Translations under genes and position numbers: made by a program
Assembly: GCF_002797935.1 (NCBI RefSeq)
Contig: NZ_PGER01000001.1
Location: 1,178,001 to 1,242,000, forward strand
Length of the DNA stretch: 64,000 nucleotides
Origin: Flavobacterium sp. 1
Lineage (GTDB): Bacteria > Bacteroidota > Bacteroidia > Flavobacteriales > Flavobacteriaceae
Reading direction: 5' to 3'
In this document: piece by piece, positions 18,138 to 27,347 of the stretch
How positions within the stretch are numbered: position 1 is the stretch's first letter
Layout of the letters: each line of letters begins with the position of its first letter
Notes under the pieces: generated by a model
The model's database searches: none
Told to the model about the DNA's origin: nothing
The model's input: the letters and a program-made list of their open reading frames with translations, nothing else

Positions 18138-19505
18138 TTAATATCCTTGATTTTGAGTTAAAAAAGGATTTGAACGTCTAGCCGATTCTGGTATTGGAAA
18201 CAGACTGTCTGTAGAAGCCCATATTTTTCCTGTGATTGCTCCCAGAACCTGATCAGCTTTACCGGTTCTTTTCAGGTCTAACCATCTGTGGCCATTTTCG
18301 GCAAATAGCTCTCTTTGTCTTTCTAAAGCAATTAAGTCCAACAATTGATTGGGATCTGTTAAAGTAGTGTTTCCTAATAAAGCTCTGTTTCGTATTACAT
18401 TAATATCTTGCTGAGCTCCGGTAATATCATTTAGTTTTACCCTTGCTTCAGCTCTTATCAAGTAAAGTTCGGCTAAACGAAGAATCGTTGAACGTTCTAT
18501 AGGTGTTGTAGTATAAGCATTTTTATATTTTCTTGGAATTGTATATGTTGCCCCATCAGCAGCAACGGTAGTACCTGTCCAGTTTGTTTTTCTGGCATCA
18601 CCAGTTTCAAACAGTGTATTTCCATTTCTTAGCATATATGTACCTGCTGTTGTATATAATGTACCGCCTTCATAAGTATAAACAGTATTGAAATATGGTA
18701 TTTGTAAAATAGCTTCTTTATTATCTGCAATGAATGGACTGTTAGTACTTGAGAGAGCAGTAATCATTTTATAGGTTTCAGTTTCGTTAATTACTGCCGT
18801 TGCATAAGATGATACTTCTGTCCATTTTCCTAAATAAAGATTAACTCTTGCTAATAGAGCCTGAGCTGCCCACTTTGTTGCTCTGATACGTAGAGTTGTA
18901 TAGTTGTCATAATTTGTAGGTAGGTCAACTGATGCTTCTTCTAAGTCTTTAATAATTTGATTGTAAATTTCAGTTTGCTTATTACGCGGTGCCAAAGCGG
19001 TTATGTCTACATTAGTGCTTAAAATTAAAGGAATATCGCCCCAAATATTAGTCATATAAAAATAGTTATAGGCTCTTAAAAACTTTGCTTCAGCTATCCA
19101 TTGTTTACTTTTAGTTTCAGATAACGTCTGACTTGCACTTATTCCTTCAATAACGTTATTCGCATTATAAATGGTTTTATAGAATTCTGTCCACATGGTA
19201 CCGATAGTTCCATCAGTATCTAAAAGCTCATTAGTAGTATAAACATTACTAAGCTGCGTTTTTAGAATGAATTCGTCTGAAGTTTCTCCAAGAACGTAAT
19301 TTAATGATCCATAATAGGTAGTCGTTACCATACTTTGATAAATTCCGTTAACGGCAGCTTCTGCAGTAGGATCAGAGGCATATACAGTTTTGGCTGATAA
19401 TTGATCTATAGGAATTTCAACTTCTAATAAATCATTGCAGCTCGTTAATCCTATCAATAGAAAAAACGAAAATATATAAGTGTATTTTATAGAATTATTT
19501 TTCAT
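18138..19505 (-). CDS. RagB/SusD-family outer membrane lipoprotein
   Basis: The 455-residue lipoprotein (GLTSC, Cys23) continues with NDLLEVEIPIDQLSAKTVYAS, the standard start of a mature SusD. Later segments include LRAYNYFYMTNIWGDIPLI and the C-terminal ALERQRELFAENGHRWLDLKRTGKADQVL. It is paired with the frameshifted SusC 11 bases upstream. The unit sits downstream of an ECF sigma/FecR pair, so expression is probably induced by substrate binding to SusC. No glycoside hydrolase is nearby. Peptidase genes flank the cluster, so peptide-type ligands, as for RagAB, are possible. Confidence 0.93.
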   Translation of the reverse strand: MKNNSIKYTYIFSFFLLIGLTSCNDLLEVEIPIDQLSAKTVYASDPTAEAAVNGIYQSMVTTTYYGSLNYVLGETSDEFILKTQLSNVYTTNELLDTDGTIGTMWTEFYKTIYNANNVIEGISASQTLSETKSKQWIAEAKFLRAYNYFYMTNIWGDIPLILSTNVDITALAPRNKQTEIYNQIIKDLEEASVDLPTNYDNYTTLRIRATKWAAQALLARVNLYLGKWTEVSSYATAVINETETYKMITALSSTNSPFIADNKEAILQIPYFNTVYTYEGGTLYTTAGTYMLRNGNTLFETGDARKTNWTGTTVAADGATYTIPRKYKNAYTTTPIERSTILRLAELYLIRAEARVKLNDITGAQQDINVIRNRALLGNTTLTDPNQLLDLIALERQRELFAENGHRWLDLKRTGKADQVLGAITGKIWASTDSLFPIPESARRSNPFLTQNQGY

Positions 19506-19516
19506 GTTTTTTAGAT

Positions 19517-22417
19517 TTAAAAGGTTAACTGAGTTCCTATAGTTACGGTACGTAACGGTGGTAAAACTAAACCTGGAGATTCAGGATCAAATCCTTTATA
19601 TTTAGTAAAGGTTACTAAGTTTTGCCCTTGCAGGGATACACGTATGTTTTTAATGATTTTTTGTGTATTTTGATCTAAAGGAATGATATAAGAAGCACTT
19701 ACATTTTTAAGTTTGAGGTATGATGCATCTACTATAGTAGCATTTGAACCCATGTAATTAAAATAACTAGGCAGGTAATTAGAACTTAAGGCATTTCCCT
19801 GAGCTAAATAATCATTGTATTCATCAACCTGAAAATTAGCCAAACCATACGGATATCCTGGTTGTATTCCTGTTGAAGACATTAAAGTTCTTCCGTTTTG
19901 TTTTACAAATTGGAATAGAAAATCAAGAGAAAATGTTTTGTAACTAATGGAGTTTGATATACCTCCGTAATATTTTGGATATGTAGCTCCCAAATATTGT
20001 CTGTCTCCCACTTTCGTATCAGCAAGTCCTGTACTAATTTTTCCATCGCCATTAGCATCTTCAAATTGAGGAACTCCATTTTGTACACCAGTATATTTAA
20101 ATAAATACATACTGTTTAATGGTCTTCCAACAACATATTGGCTATAATAAGAAGTATATTCTATACCTGGAAATGCAAGTAACTTATTGGCGTTGGTTGA
20201 AATATTGAATGAAGTATTCCAGTTTAGTTTTTTAGTATGAACGTTGGTTGTAGAAAGCGTAAATTCCCATCCTTTATTTTCGACTTCTGCGCCTAAATTT
20301 GCTTGATAAGAGATAAATCCTGATTGTGGACTTATTGAATAAGGAACTAATTGGTTTCCAGTTACGTTTCTGTAAAAAGCAGCTGTAAATGAAATTCGAT
20401 CATCTAAGAAATTTAAGTCCATTGCTGCCTCAAATTTTTTGGACACTTGCCATTGATAATTAGGATTAGCGATTCTCGTAGCTGCCATAGAAGCATTTCC
20501 ATTTCCATAAGTAGAAGCTAGAAAAGTATTTGCATAGCCATAATCTTGGGCGCCATCACTGCCTACTTCTCCATAACTGCTACGAAGTTTACCAAAGCTT
20601 AACCATGAAGCTTCTTTTAAGAAATCTTCTTCAGTAAAAATCCATGCAGCAGCGACAGAACCAAAATTTCCATATTTTTTATTTTCTCCAAATCGAGAAG
20701 AACCATCTCTTCTAAAATTAGCATTAAAAATGTATTTATTGAAAATATTATAATTCAATCGGCTAAACATTGACAAATATTTATACTCAGTAGAACTATT
20801 ATAAGATTTTACAGTTGCCGCACTACCGGTAATCCCAATCAGGTTATCTGCGCTATATACAGATGTATTTACATACGAAGGCATTTCTGCCTTTCTGGTT
20901 TGCCAAGAACCTCCCACCAATGCAGTTAGATTTCCTTTCCATAAAGGAGTAGAATAATTTAATTGCGGATCTATAGTGAAATTATTGGTATTGTTGTTCG
21001 AAACTGTATAAGAGCGTAAGTTATTAAGACTAATTTTGTACAAATTATAATATGCATAATTACTTGCTGTTGCTGGTAGTGTCTGTTTTGTAGTCATTTC
21101 AGCAATGCCATATCCAAAATCTGTTTTAAAAGACAATCCCTTTACTATTTCATATTTAATATTAAAACTGGTAATTAAATTATTTCCTTTGTCTTCTACT
21201 CTTTTTCCTAAAGATGCCAATGGGTTGATATCGCTAAAATAAGTAGAAGCCCAGTAAAAAGTTCCGTCTTCATTATAAATAGGGCGATTAGGAGCAGTTG
21301 TTATTGCATAATTTGTGATGTCAAAAAAAGGAAGTTTGTTTTTATCAGTAGCAAACATAACTGTAGCTCCTATTTTTAATTTTTTATTTAAAGTAGTATG
21401 ATTAATATTAAAGTTGGTAGAGAATTTGTTATACCCAAAATCTCCTGGTAAAACGGTAGTTTCTTTATGATATGCACCACTTAATAGAAAATTAGTCGTT
21501 TCATTTCCTCCTTTTAGACTTGCAGAGAAATCATTAAAATTAGCCGTTCCGCCTATTAATTCATCTTGCCAGTTTGTTTGCGTATTTTTATCCCAATCTG
21601 TCAAAGCAATACCAGTACTAGAATTACTTGGATTCGCTTTACCATTTGTCAAAGCAGTTTGAAGCATATTAAGATAAGCAGGTGTATCTAATGTTTTTAC
21701 TCTATTGGCTACTTCTGAAATTCCAGAATTAGTGTTGATGGTAAATTCTGTTTTACCTGCGACTCCTTTTTTGGTAGTAATAAGCACTACTCCGTTTGCA
21801 CCTCTTGAACCGTAAATTGCCGTTGCATCAGCATCTTTTAGGATTTCGATACTTTCAATATCATTTGGATTAATGATATTTAAAGGGCTGGTATTTTTTT
21901 GGGCACCTTTAATAACATAATTTTTTACCTCTTGCGCTTGCCCCTTAATATCGTCTCCAATATACGGAATGCCATCAACTATATAAAGAGGCAGGTTATA
22001 GTCATCAACAGAATTTCTTCCACGGATACTAATATTGATATCACTACCAGCATAACCAGATGTCTGCGATACAAATACCCCCGGAGTTCTCCCTTGTAAT
22101 GTTTGTAAAATGTTAGTAACAGGTTGTTTTTCAATGTCTTCTGAAGTTATTTTCACAACAGATCCTGTAGAAGCTCTCTTAGTGGTAGTGCCATAACCTA
22201 TAATTATGACTTCATCTAATTTGGATAAATCGGATGTCATTTTAATTGTTAGCTTTGTTTGGTCTTCAATTGCAATTTCACGCGTTTTGTATCCTACATA
22301 TGATACTTTTAATGTGACCTTTCCATCTGGAATTTCAAATGAAAATTGCCCGTCGTAGCCACTTATTTCTAGAAAATTAGTCCCAGGAATTGAAAGAGTA
22401 ACTCCCGATAGAGGCAT
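19517..22417 (-). CDS. SusC/RagA TonB-linked outer membrane protein, main part of a frameshifted gene
   Basis: The segment holds a CarboxypepD-like domain (GVTLSIPGTNFLEISGYDGQF), then the plug (TLQGRTPGVFVSQTSG, TAIYGSRGANGVVLITTKKG) and the barrel, ending in TIGTQLTF. Its first ATG lies inside the carboxypeptidase-like domain, too late for a real start. The same frame is open upstream (VNRIISGIITDQAG) and continues the signal-peptide and STN segment at 22477-22911 if one base is added at 22511-22515. The complete gene would be 19517-22911, about 1130 residues. As it stands the product has no signal peptide. The break may be a true mutation, a phase-variable slip or a sequencing error. Confidence 0.9.
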   Translation of the reverse strand: MPLSGVTLSIPGTNFLEISGYDGQFSFEIPDGKVTLKVSYVGYKTREIAIEDQTKLTIKMTSDLSKLDEVIIIGYGTTTKRASTGSVVKITSEDIEKQPVTNILQTLQGRTPGVFVSQTSGYAGSDINISIRGRNSVDDYNLPLYIVDGIPYIGDDIKGQAQEVKNYVIKGAQKNTSPLNIINPNDIESIEILKDADATAIYGSRGANGVVLITTKKGVAGKTEFTINTNSGISEVANRVKTLDTPAYLNMLQTALTNGKANPSNSSTGIALTDWDKNTQTNWQDELIGGTANFNDFSASLKGGNETTNFLLSGAYHKETTVLPGDFGYNKFSTNFNINHTTLNKKLKIGATVMFATDKNKLPFFDITNYAITTAPNRPIYNEDGTFYWASTYFSDINPLASLGKRVEDKGNNLITSFNIKYEIVKGLSFKTDFGYGIAEMTTKQTLPATASNYAYYNLYKISLNNLRSYTVSNNNTNNFTIDPQLNYSTPLWKGNLTALVGGSWQTRKAEMPSYVNTSVYSADNLIGITGSAATVKSYNSSTEYKYLSMFSRLNYNIFNKYIFNANFRRDGSSRFGENKKYGNFGSVAAAWIFTEEDFLKEASWLSFGKLRSSYGEVGSDGAQDYGYANTFLASTYGNGNASMAATRIANPNYQWQVSKKFEAAMDLNFLDDRISFTAAFYRNVTGNQLVPYSISPQSGFISYQANLGAEVENKGWEFTLSTTNVHTKKLNWNTSFNISTNANKLLAFPGIEYTSYYSQYVVGRPLNSMYLFKYTGVQNGVPQFEDANGDGKISTGLADTKVGDRQYLGATYPKYYGGISNSISYKTFSLDFLFQFVKQNGRTLMSSTGIQPGYPYGLANFQVDEYNDYLAQGNALSSNYLPSYFNYMGSNATIVDASYLKLKNVSASYIIPLDQNTQKIIKNIRVSLQGQNLVTFTKYKGFDPESPGLVLPPLRTVTIGTQLTF

Positions 22418-22476
22418 TCCGGCTTGATCAGTTATTATTCCTGATATTATTCGATTTACTTCCGATGGGTTACTTG

Positions 22477-22911
22477 TTATTTCTGTCTTATTAAGAACAC
22501 TTTTATTTTCTTTTTGTAAATGACTATACTTTTATCTACTTGTTTATAGACTAAATTACTGCCCTTAAGAACAGAATTTAAAATATCACTTACTGAACGC
22601 ATTCCTCCTGATGTATTAATTTTAGGGAAATTATCAATCAGTTGCGGCTGGTAAGCAAATAGTAATCCGGTTTTATTTTCTATACTTTTAAATAAGGTTT
22701 TAATGTCCTGATTATGAAGTTCAATATCAACAGATATCGATTCTAAACTTTGACCGCTCATTTTATTAGCGAAAATCAAATGGGTTCCGCAGGTCAATAA
22801 GAAAATGTGGAATAAACTGATTCGCATGATCATAAGTGTTTTTTTTGATAAACGAAATAAAGAAGCTTTCTTTTCCTTATCAAACATGGTTTTTTTACAG
22901 CGTAATTTCAT
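22477..22911 (-). CDS. Signal peptide and STN domain: N-terminal piece of the frameshifted SusC
   Basis: The 144 residues comprise a long basic N-terminus, a hydrophobic signal segment (MIMRISLFHIFLLTCGTHLIF) and a secretin/TonB short N-terminal domain. STN features are VDIELHNQDIKTLFKSIE, GLLFAYQPQL and DKSIVIYKK. In intact relatives the STN domain contacts the FecR C-terminus and relays ligand binding to the sigma factor. Here the frame ends at VFLIRQK shortly after the domain. The following frame carries the expected continuation (KENKSVLNKTEITSNPSEVN). The STN piece might still be exported on its own, cut off from the barrel. Confidence 0.85.
   Translation of the reverse strand: MKLRCKKTMFDKEKKASLFRLSKKTLMIMRISLFHIFLLTCGTHLIFANKMSGQSLESISVDIELHNQDIKTLFKSIENKTGLLFAYQPQLIDNFPKINTSGGMRSVSDILNSVLKGSNLVYKQVDKSIVIYKKKIKVFLIRQK
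22511..22515 (-). other. Frameshift site in SusC: run of five A (minus strand)
   Basis: The minus strand reads TACAAAAAGAAAATAAAAGT. With six instead of five A after TAC, the STN frame flows directly into the SusC frame (YKKENKSVLNK). This is the only place where one added base joins the two segments without loss. Confidence 0.85.
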
Positions 22912-22959
22912 AAATTTGCTTGTTTTTAATGGTTACTGGAATTAATTATTAAGAATCTT

Positions 22960-22987
22960 AGCCATCTGGTGTAGGAGCTGGATGGCT
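22960..22987. other. Hairpin between FecR and SusC
   Basis: AGCCATC and GATGGCT are separated by 14 bases, with a T run on the plus strand only. In the sense direction of the genes (minus) it is an attenuator-like hairpin without a T run. It may reduce readthrough from fecR or stabilize the SusC mRNA. Confidence 0.35.
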
Positions 22988-23049
22988 TTTTTATTGGTTT
23001 TAATACAATAGGCTAGTTGTTTTAGGTTACTATTTTTTTGAATTTGGTT

Positions 23050-24084
23050 TTATTCACAGCCATTTCCGCTAAGGGTAACAGCGCCATTTGCTGTATAATG
23101 ATATTCTGTTTCAATTACACTGCAGATTACCTTTAGAATATGATCAAGATCTTCATCATTAAGGAAGCTCGCAGTTATTCTGCAGTTTTTAATTTTATCA
23201 TTCGATAATGTAATCGGGACTTTATATTTTTGAGAGATAAGTGCAATAGCTTCTTCCATATTTATGTTATCAAGAATAAGGTATTTGCTTTTCCATGCAA
23301 CAGCAATTTCTGCATTTACATTTTTTTGTTCATAGCCTAAAGTTGCTGTATTTACTTTAATTTGCTGATTTGGCGTAATTATACCATATACTTTTTCTAA
23401 ATCTCCTACCTGCACTTTACCTCGGGTTACAGTAACTTCAATTTTGTTAGAGTTGTTGTAAGCATTTATATTAAATGCTGTTCCCAAAACTTTAGTCTGC
23501 ACTTTACCGGTATGAACAATAAAAGGTTTTTTTTCATTTCTATGAATGTTAAAATAGGCTTCACCCGAAAGTGTGACTTCTCTGGTTTTATCGTCAAAAC
23601 TGTTTTGATTGTATTCGATGCTGCTGTTTTCGTTTAAAAGAATGGTACTGCCATCTGGTAAATGAATAAGTTGTTTTCCGTGATAAGCCAAAATTGGATT
23701 TACTTCTTCAATCGATGTTTCTTTTGTAATTAAAGGTATAGCAGTTTTGTTATTAATGAAAACGTTTTTGAACGCAAAGAAAAGTGTAATAGTTGCCGCT
23801 ATAGCAAGTGCAGCCCGCACTATTTTTCTTGAATTTCTTCTTTTATTAATTGAAACCACTTTAGCTTCAGAATGTGAAAGGATAAATTGAAGGATGTCAT
23901 CTCCTTTTTGCTTATCTAATAATTCAATATTCTGATTATCGTTCAATAACAGCTGAATTTTTTCTTTTATGTAATCGTCATGAATTCCCTGTTGGATATA
24001 TTCCATCAGTTTTTTTTCATCTACTTTCGACAGATTATTTTGCAAGTAGTTTTCAAATAATTCTTCAAATACTTTTTGCTGCAT
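23050..24084 (-). CDS. FecR-family anti-sigma factor
   Basis: The 344-residue protein has a short cytoplasmic part (about 1-85), one membrane helix (about 86-108, ALAIAATITLFFAF) and a periplasmic FecR domain (LPDGSTILLNENSSIEYNQNSF, REVTLSGEAYFNIHRNEKKPFIVHTG, VLGTAFNINAY). It ends in a DUF4974-like domain (NINMEEAIALISQKYKVPI, RITASFLNDEDLDHILKVIC). The DUF4974-like end meets the STN domain of the partner SusC. It lies between the sigma gene and SusC, the usual order in Bacteroidota trans-envelope signalling. Confidence 0.94.
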   Translation of the reverse strand: MQQKVFEELFENYLQNNLSKVDEKKLMEYIQQGIHDDYIKEKIQLLLNDNQNIELLDKQKGDDILQFILSHSEAKVVSINKRRNSRKIVRAALAIAATITLFFAFKNVFINNKTAIPLITKETSIEEVNPILAYHGKQLIHLPDGSTILLNENSSIEYNQNSFDDKTREVTLSGEAYFNIHRNEKKPFIVHTGKVQTKVLGTAFNINAYNNSNKIEVTVTRGKVQVGDLEKVYGIITPNQQIKVNTATLGYEQKNVNAEIAVAWKSKYLILDNINMEEAIALISQKYKVPITLSNDKIKNCRITASFLNDEDLDHILKVICSVIETEYHYTANGAVTLSGNGCE

Positions 24085-24300
24085 TTGTATTATAGTTATC
24101 AGTTAATAATTTAGGCTTTATGGCAAACTTGGGGTTTAGCTTAATTTTTATAAGAGCCGTAAAAAATAGGGGGTAAACCTGAATTAAGTAGCGCTCTTTA
24201 TTATAAAGACGATTAAAAAACAGGGAGGGAGTAGTCTAAAGTAAAAAAAAAGTAAAAAAAATAATAAAAATGCCTTATTTATGAGTCTTGCTGCTAAAGT

Positions 24301-24888
24301 TTAAATTTGGAAAAACAAAAGCAGTGTCATAAATAGATTCATGTAAGGCGAAATTTTAAGACGAACAAATTTTAAGGCCTGAGCCATGTGTTTTTTTACA
24401 GTTTCAGTAGAAATGCCCAAGTCTTCGCCAATTTTTTGATGACTTAAGCCCCCCATTTTGGCCATTTTATATATTTTTTGTTGTTGAGGAGGTAATTGCT
24501 CTATTATTTTACTGAGAATAATATTGTACTGATCATCTTTTATTGCTGTGTCAGTATCCTCTGAAGAAATATTTTTATAATCAATATTTGTTGCTAAAGT
24601 TGTTTCTCTCGCTATTTTTTTTATCATATCAAAAATATGATTGCGAGAAATAATAAAAAGATAGTTTTCTAAATTTGAGATATTTTCTAAATTTTTGTGA
24701 TTTTGCCAAATCTTTAAAAAAACATCCTGAACAACTTCTTCTGATAAGACTTTTGATTTGGTAATTTTTAGTGCTGTCGAATAAACAAGATTTTTATATC
24801 GGTTGTACAAATTTGTAAATGCCAGTTCGCTCCCCTGAGACAACTCAAGGAGTAGTTTGCTTTCGTCAAAACTGGAATTTAAAGACAT
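24301..24888 (-). CDS. ECF RNA polymerase sigma-70 factor (Bacteroidota SusCD-associated type)
   Basis: The 195-residue protein has sigma region 2 (FTNLYNRYKNLVYSTALKIT, EEVVQDVFLKIWQN) and region 4 (IIEQLPPQQQKIYKMAKMGGLSHQKIGEDLGIS). There is a hydrophobic C-terminal tail (MNLFMTLLLFFQI) that could touch the membrane. It is held inactive by the FecR protein 216 bases downstream and should direct transcription of the SusCD genes. Because the SusC of this set is frameshifted, the signal chain may be broken in this genome copy. Confidence 0.94.
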   Translation of the reverse strand: MSLNSSFDESKLLLELSQGSELAFTNLYNRYKNLVYSTALKITKSKVLSEEVVQDVFLKIWQNHKNLENISNLENYLFIISRNHIFDMIKKIARETTLATNIDYKNISSEDTDTAIKDDQYNIILSKIIEQLPPQQQKIYKMAKMGGLSHQKIGEDLGISTETVKKHMAQALKFVRLKISPYMNLFMTLLLFFQI

Positions 24889-25136
24889 GAATTTGTGGTA
24901 TTTTCAGATTAGCAATATTATTTAATTTTTTTTAAAGCTGTATATTTTATCTCATATTATGCTTTAAAAATGCTATTTTAATAATTAATAGGCTTTATAA
25001 TATAAAATCATTAAAATATAAGTCCGTGTTTTGCAGAAATCTTCCTTGTAGACTAAAAGCTTAATTGAGTAATTACAGGTTAACCCTCAATTTTACTAAG
25101 AATAATAGTATGATTAAACAAACAATAAAAGTTTTT

Positions 25137-25167
25137 TTGAATAATGTGTAAAAAAATTATAGATTTG
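25137..25167 (+). promoter_or_regulatory. Promoter of the M28 peptidase gene
   Basis: TTG at 25137-25139 and TAGATTTG at 25160-25167, 20 bases apart, match the Bacteroidota TTG / TAnnTTTG consensus. The leader before the ATG at 25242 would be about 70 bases. The rest of the divergent spacer 24889-25241 is AT-rich with no gene seen. Confidence 0.65.
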
Positions 25168-25241
25168 AATTTCCTAATCATACCCTTTTAATACTTACTT
25201 TCCGCTAGCATTTTTTTAATTACAACTTTTAATATTTACAC

Positions 25242-26711
25242 ATGAAAAATAAATTGATCCTAATTTTTTTTGCCTTTAGCAGTGTTGCTTTTTCGCAAAC
25301 AATAAAAAAACCTTTGGTTTCAGCAATTACAGTCAAAGACCTTAAGAGTGATCTGTATCAAATGGCTGGAGATCATTTTAACGGCCGGGAAGCAGGAACT
25401 TTAGACGAATTAAAAGTGTCAATGTGGTTAGCCGATAAAGCGAAAGAAGCAGGTATGTCACCAGCAGGAGATGACGGAACATTTTTTCAGTTTTTTGATT
25501 TATACCGACACCAGGTTACTTCCAATACTAAATTTAAAATAGGACAAAAAGAATATAAATTATGGAGCGAAGTTTTAATTGCCGAAACTACAAACAGTAG
25601 AGTAGAAGCACCATTATTATTTATAGACACTACAATAGATGCGGTTGAAAAAGCAGAAGTTAAAGGAAAAGCTGTAGTAATATTAGCCTCTAAAGAGGGG
25701 ATTTCAGATGAGATTTCTCTCTTTGACAGACGTTATCCAGGACTTTTTAAACAAAAATATTATGAACTTTTAGCATCAAAAGGAGCAGCTGCACTTATTA
25801 TTGTTGCAGATGAATTAGGTGAAAAAAGCTGGTCTCAAGTCGAACCTCAAATGACAAGAGGCATTTATGGAATTGAAGGTAATAGAGATAAAATACCTGT
25901 GCCAGCAAGAATGCCGGCTTTTTGGTTACACAATGATCAATTGGAGTTTTTAAAAAACACAAAAGAACATTTATTAGCTGAAGTTATTTCAGAAACGTAC
26001 AAATATCCATCTGTTAATGTAGTTGGAAAAATCGAAGGTATCGATGTAAAATTAAAAAATGAATATGTTTTATTTAGTGGTCATCAGGATCATGATGGAG
26101 TAAGACAAAAATACGGTCAGGATTCAATTTACAATGGGGCAGATGATAATGCGAGTATGTGTGCAGCGATGCTGGGTATAGCAAGAGCATATAAAAAACA
26201 GCCTGGAAAAAGAACTGCTTTGTTTGTGTTTCATGGTTCAGAAGAACGTGGTTTATTAGGTTCAAGCTGGTACGCATCACATCCTACCGTTCCCGAAAAA
26301 GATATTATTGCAGTTTTAAATGGTGATATGATAGGAAGAAATGATGTCAATCAAGCTGCACTTTTAGGTTCAAGTGCACCTCACGAAAACTCATCAGATT
26401 TGGTAGCTATTGCAAAAAGAGCAAATGATGAAGGACCAAAATTTGAATTAGATAAATTGTGGGACAAACCGGAACATCCAGAATATTTTTTCTTCCGTTC
26501 AGATCATATTCCTTACGTTCGAAAAGGAATACCGGCTGTGTTTTTTACGAGTGTTCTGCATAGTCAATACCATACGCCAATGGATGAATCTGAAAATATT
26601 GATTACGTAAAATTACATAAAATGACAGAATGGATTTACCGTACCGGCTGGATGCTGTCAAATGAAACGGAACGTCCAAAAATTTTGCCTAAGGTTAAAC
26701 TGGAACGATAA
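25242..26711 (+). CDS. Secreted M28-family zinc metallopeptidase
   Basis: The 489-residue protein starts with a signal peptide (ending VAFSQ). The middle carries a PA-like insert (residues about 110-260). The di-zinc M28 catalytic domain follows: LFSGHQDHDG (zinc His/Asp), NGADDNASM (bridging Asp), FHGSEERGLLGS (catalytic and zinc Glu), LNGDMIGRND (zinc Asp) and the last histidine in YHTPMDESENID. It is an aminopeptidase-type enzyme of the periplasm or surface. It is transcribed alone, divergent from the sigma factor, between a good promoter and a strong terminator. Confidence 0.93.
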   Translation: MKNKLILIFFAFSSVAFSQTIKKPLVSAITVKDLKSDLYQMAGDHFNGREAGTLDELKVSMWLADKAKEAGMSPAGDDGTFFQFFDLYRHQVTSNTKFKIGQKEYKLWSEVLIAETTNSRVEAPLLFIDTTIDAVEKAEVKGKAVVILASKEGISDEISLFDRRYPGLFKQKYYELLASKGAAALIIVADELGEKSWSQVEPQMTRGIYGIEGNRDKIPVPARMPAFWLHNDQLEFLKNTKEHLLAEVISETYKYPSVNVVGKIEGIDVKLKNEYVLFSGHQDHDGVRQKYGQDSIYNGADDNASMCAAMLGIARAYKKQPGKRTALFVFHGSEERGLLGSSWYASHPTVPEKDIIAVLNGDMIGRNDVNQAALLGSSAPHENSSDLVAIAKRANDEGPKFELDKLWDKPEHPEYFFFRSDHIPYVRKGIPAVFFTSVLHSQYHTPMDESENIDYVKLHKMTEWIYRTGWMLSNETERPKILPKVKLER

Positions 26712-26737
26712 TTTTTGATAAAAACTATTTATTTTAC

Positions 26738-26790
26738 AATCTTCCTTGTCTGAAAAAAGCATTTTCAGACAAGGAAGATTTTTTCTTTTT
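26738..26790 (+). terminator. Strong intrinsic terminator after the M28 gene
   Basis: A 19-base stem (AATCTTCCTTGTCTGAAAA and its exact complement) with a five-base loop is followed by TTTTCTTTTT. Confidence 0.93.
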
Positions 26791-27059
26791 ATAGTATTGA
26801 CAACAGTTCCAGTTTCAAATTTGGTTTCATTATCAATAGATCACAATAAAAATTAAAAAGCCAGTATTTGTTTTTATCTATTTTGCGGTTCAAATTCTTT
26901 AATTTATAGATTAGACTTTTGAAAGCTACTGAGGCTATCATATTAGTTTCCAAGAAAAAAAACAGATTAATAGCCTGTTTAAAATGTAAAATAAAAAACA
27001 TTATGGGTAAAAGAAACCGATTGAAATTAGTCTTTTTGTAGCGATTAAACAATAAAAAG

Positions 27060-27095
27060 ATGTATCCAACCGATTTAACAGAAACCCAGTGGCAA
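27060..27095 (+). pseudogene. IS5-type transposase N-terminal relic
   Basis: The first twelve codons read MYPTDLTETQWQ, a typical N-terminus of IS5-family transposases. Similarity stops abruptly at TGGCAA, and the frame runs into unrelated sequence with a stop after 33 codons. The rest of the element is absent. The break coincides with the end of the Fic-like relic on the other strand, so insertion followed by deletion is likely. Confidence 0.55.
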
Positions 27096-27132
27096 TCTGC
27101 GTACGGTGGTAGATACCACCTTTCAGTTTCAT
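27094..27132 (-). pseudogene. Fic-family protein N-terminal relic
   Basis: Starting at the ATG that overlaps the upstream TGA, the minus strand encodes MKLKGGIYHRTQI. This resembles the start of Fic domain proteins that follow a small HTH gene in Bacteroidota. After thirteen codons it runs into the IS5-type sequence and loses similarity. Family assignment rests on memory of a short motif. Confidence 0.4.
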
Positions 27133-27347
27133 GTTTTTTGTTCTTTCAGACTATTCAGTAAAATATTCTTACTTACTTTTTTATTTCCTTTTTGAGGAAT
27201 TAGTGCATCTTCAGGAATACTCCAAGTTTTACCAGTTAGGAAAGCTCCTTTTAATTTCCCTGAGGCACAATAATTGCGAACCGTCCTTTCTGATAGTTCT
27301 AGATTTTTTGCAAATTCTACTACTGATAAACATAATCCAACTAAAAC
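27129..27347 (-). pseudogene. Small helix-turn-helix (excisionase/MerR-like) gene lacking a start codon
   Basis: The minus strand encodes SVVEFAKNLELSERTVRNYC, then GKLKGAFLTGKTWSIPEDA, and ends KEQKT just before the Fic-like ATG (ATGA overlap). This is the HTH module that precedes or is fused to Fic proteins. There is no ATG, GTG or TTG in frame between the upstream TAA and the HTH core, so the 5' end is lost. The surrounding stretch 26791-27743 contains no intact gene. The part 27348-27743 shows nothing I can assign beyond an AT-rich leader for the sulfatase. Confidence 0.6.

Noticed and set aside
22960..22987. Hairpin as a rho-independent terminator
   Set aside because: The T run is on the plus strand while both flanking genes are on the minus strand, so it is listed only as a hairpin.
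26789..27052. Minus-strand frame of 87 codons after the M28 terminator
   Set aside because: It needs a TTG start, has low-complexity Lys/Phe/Asn composition, overlaps the terminator and has no recognizable motif. It is probably chance in AT-rich DNA.
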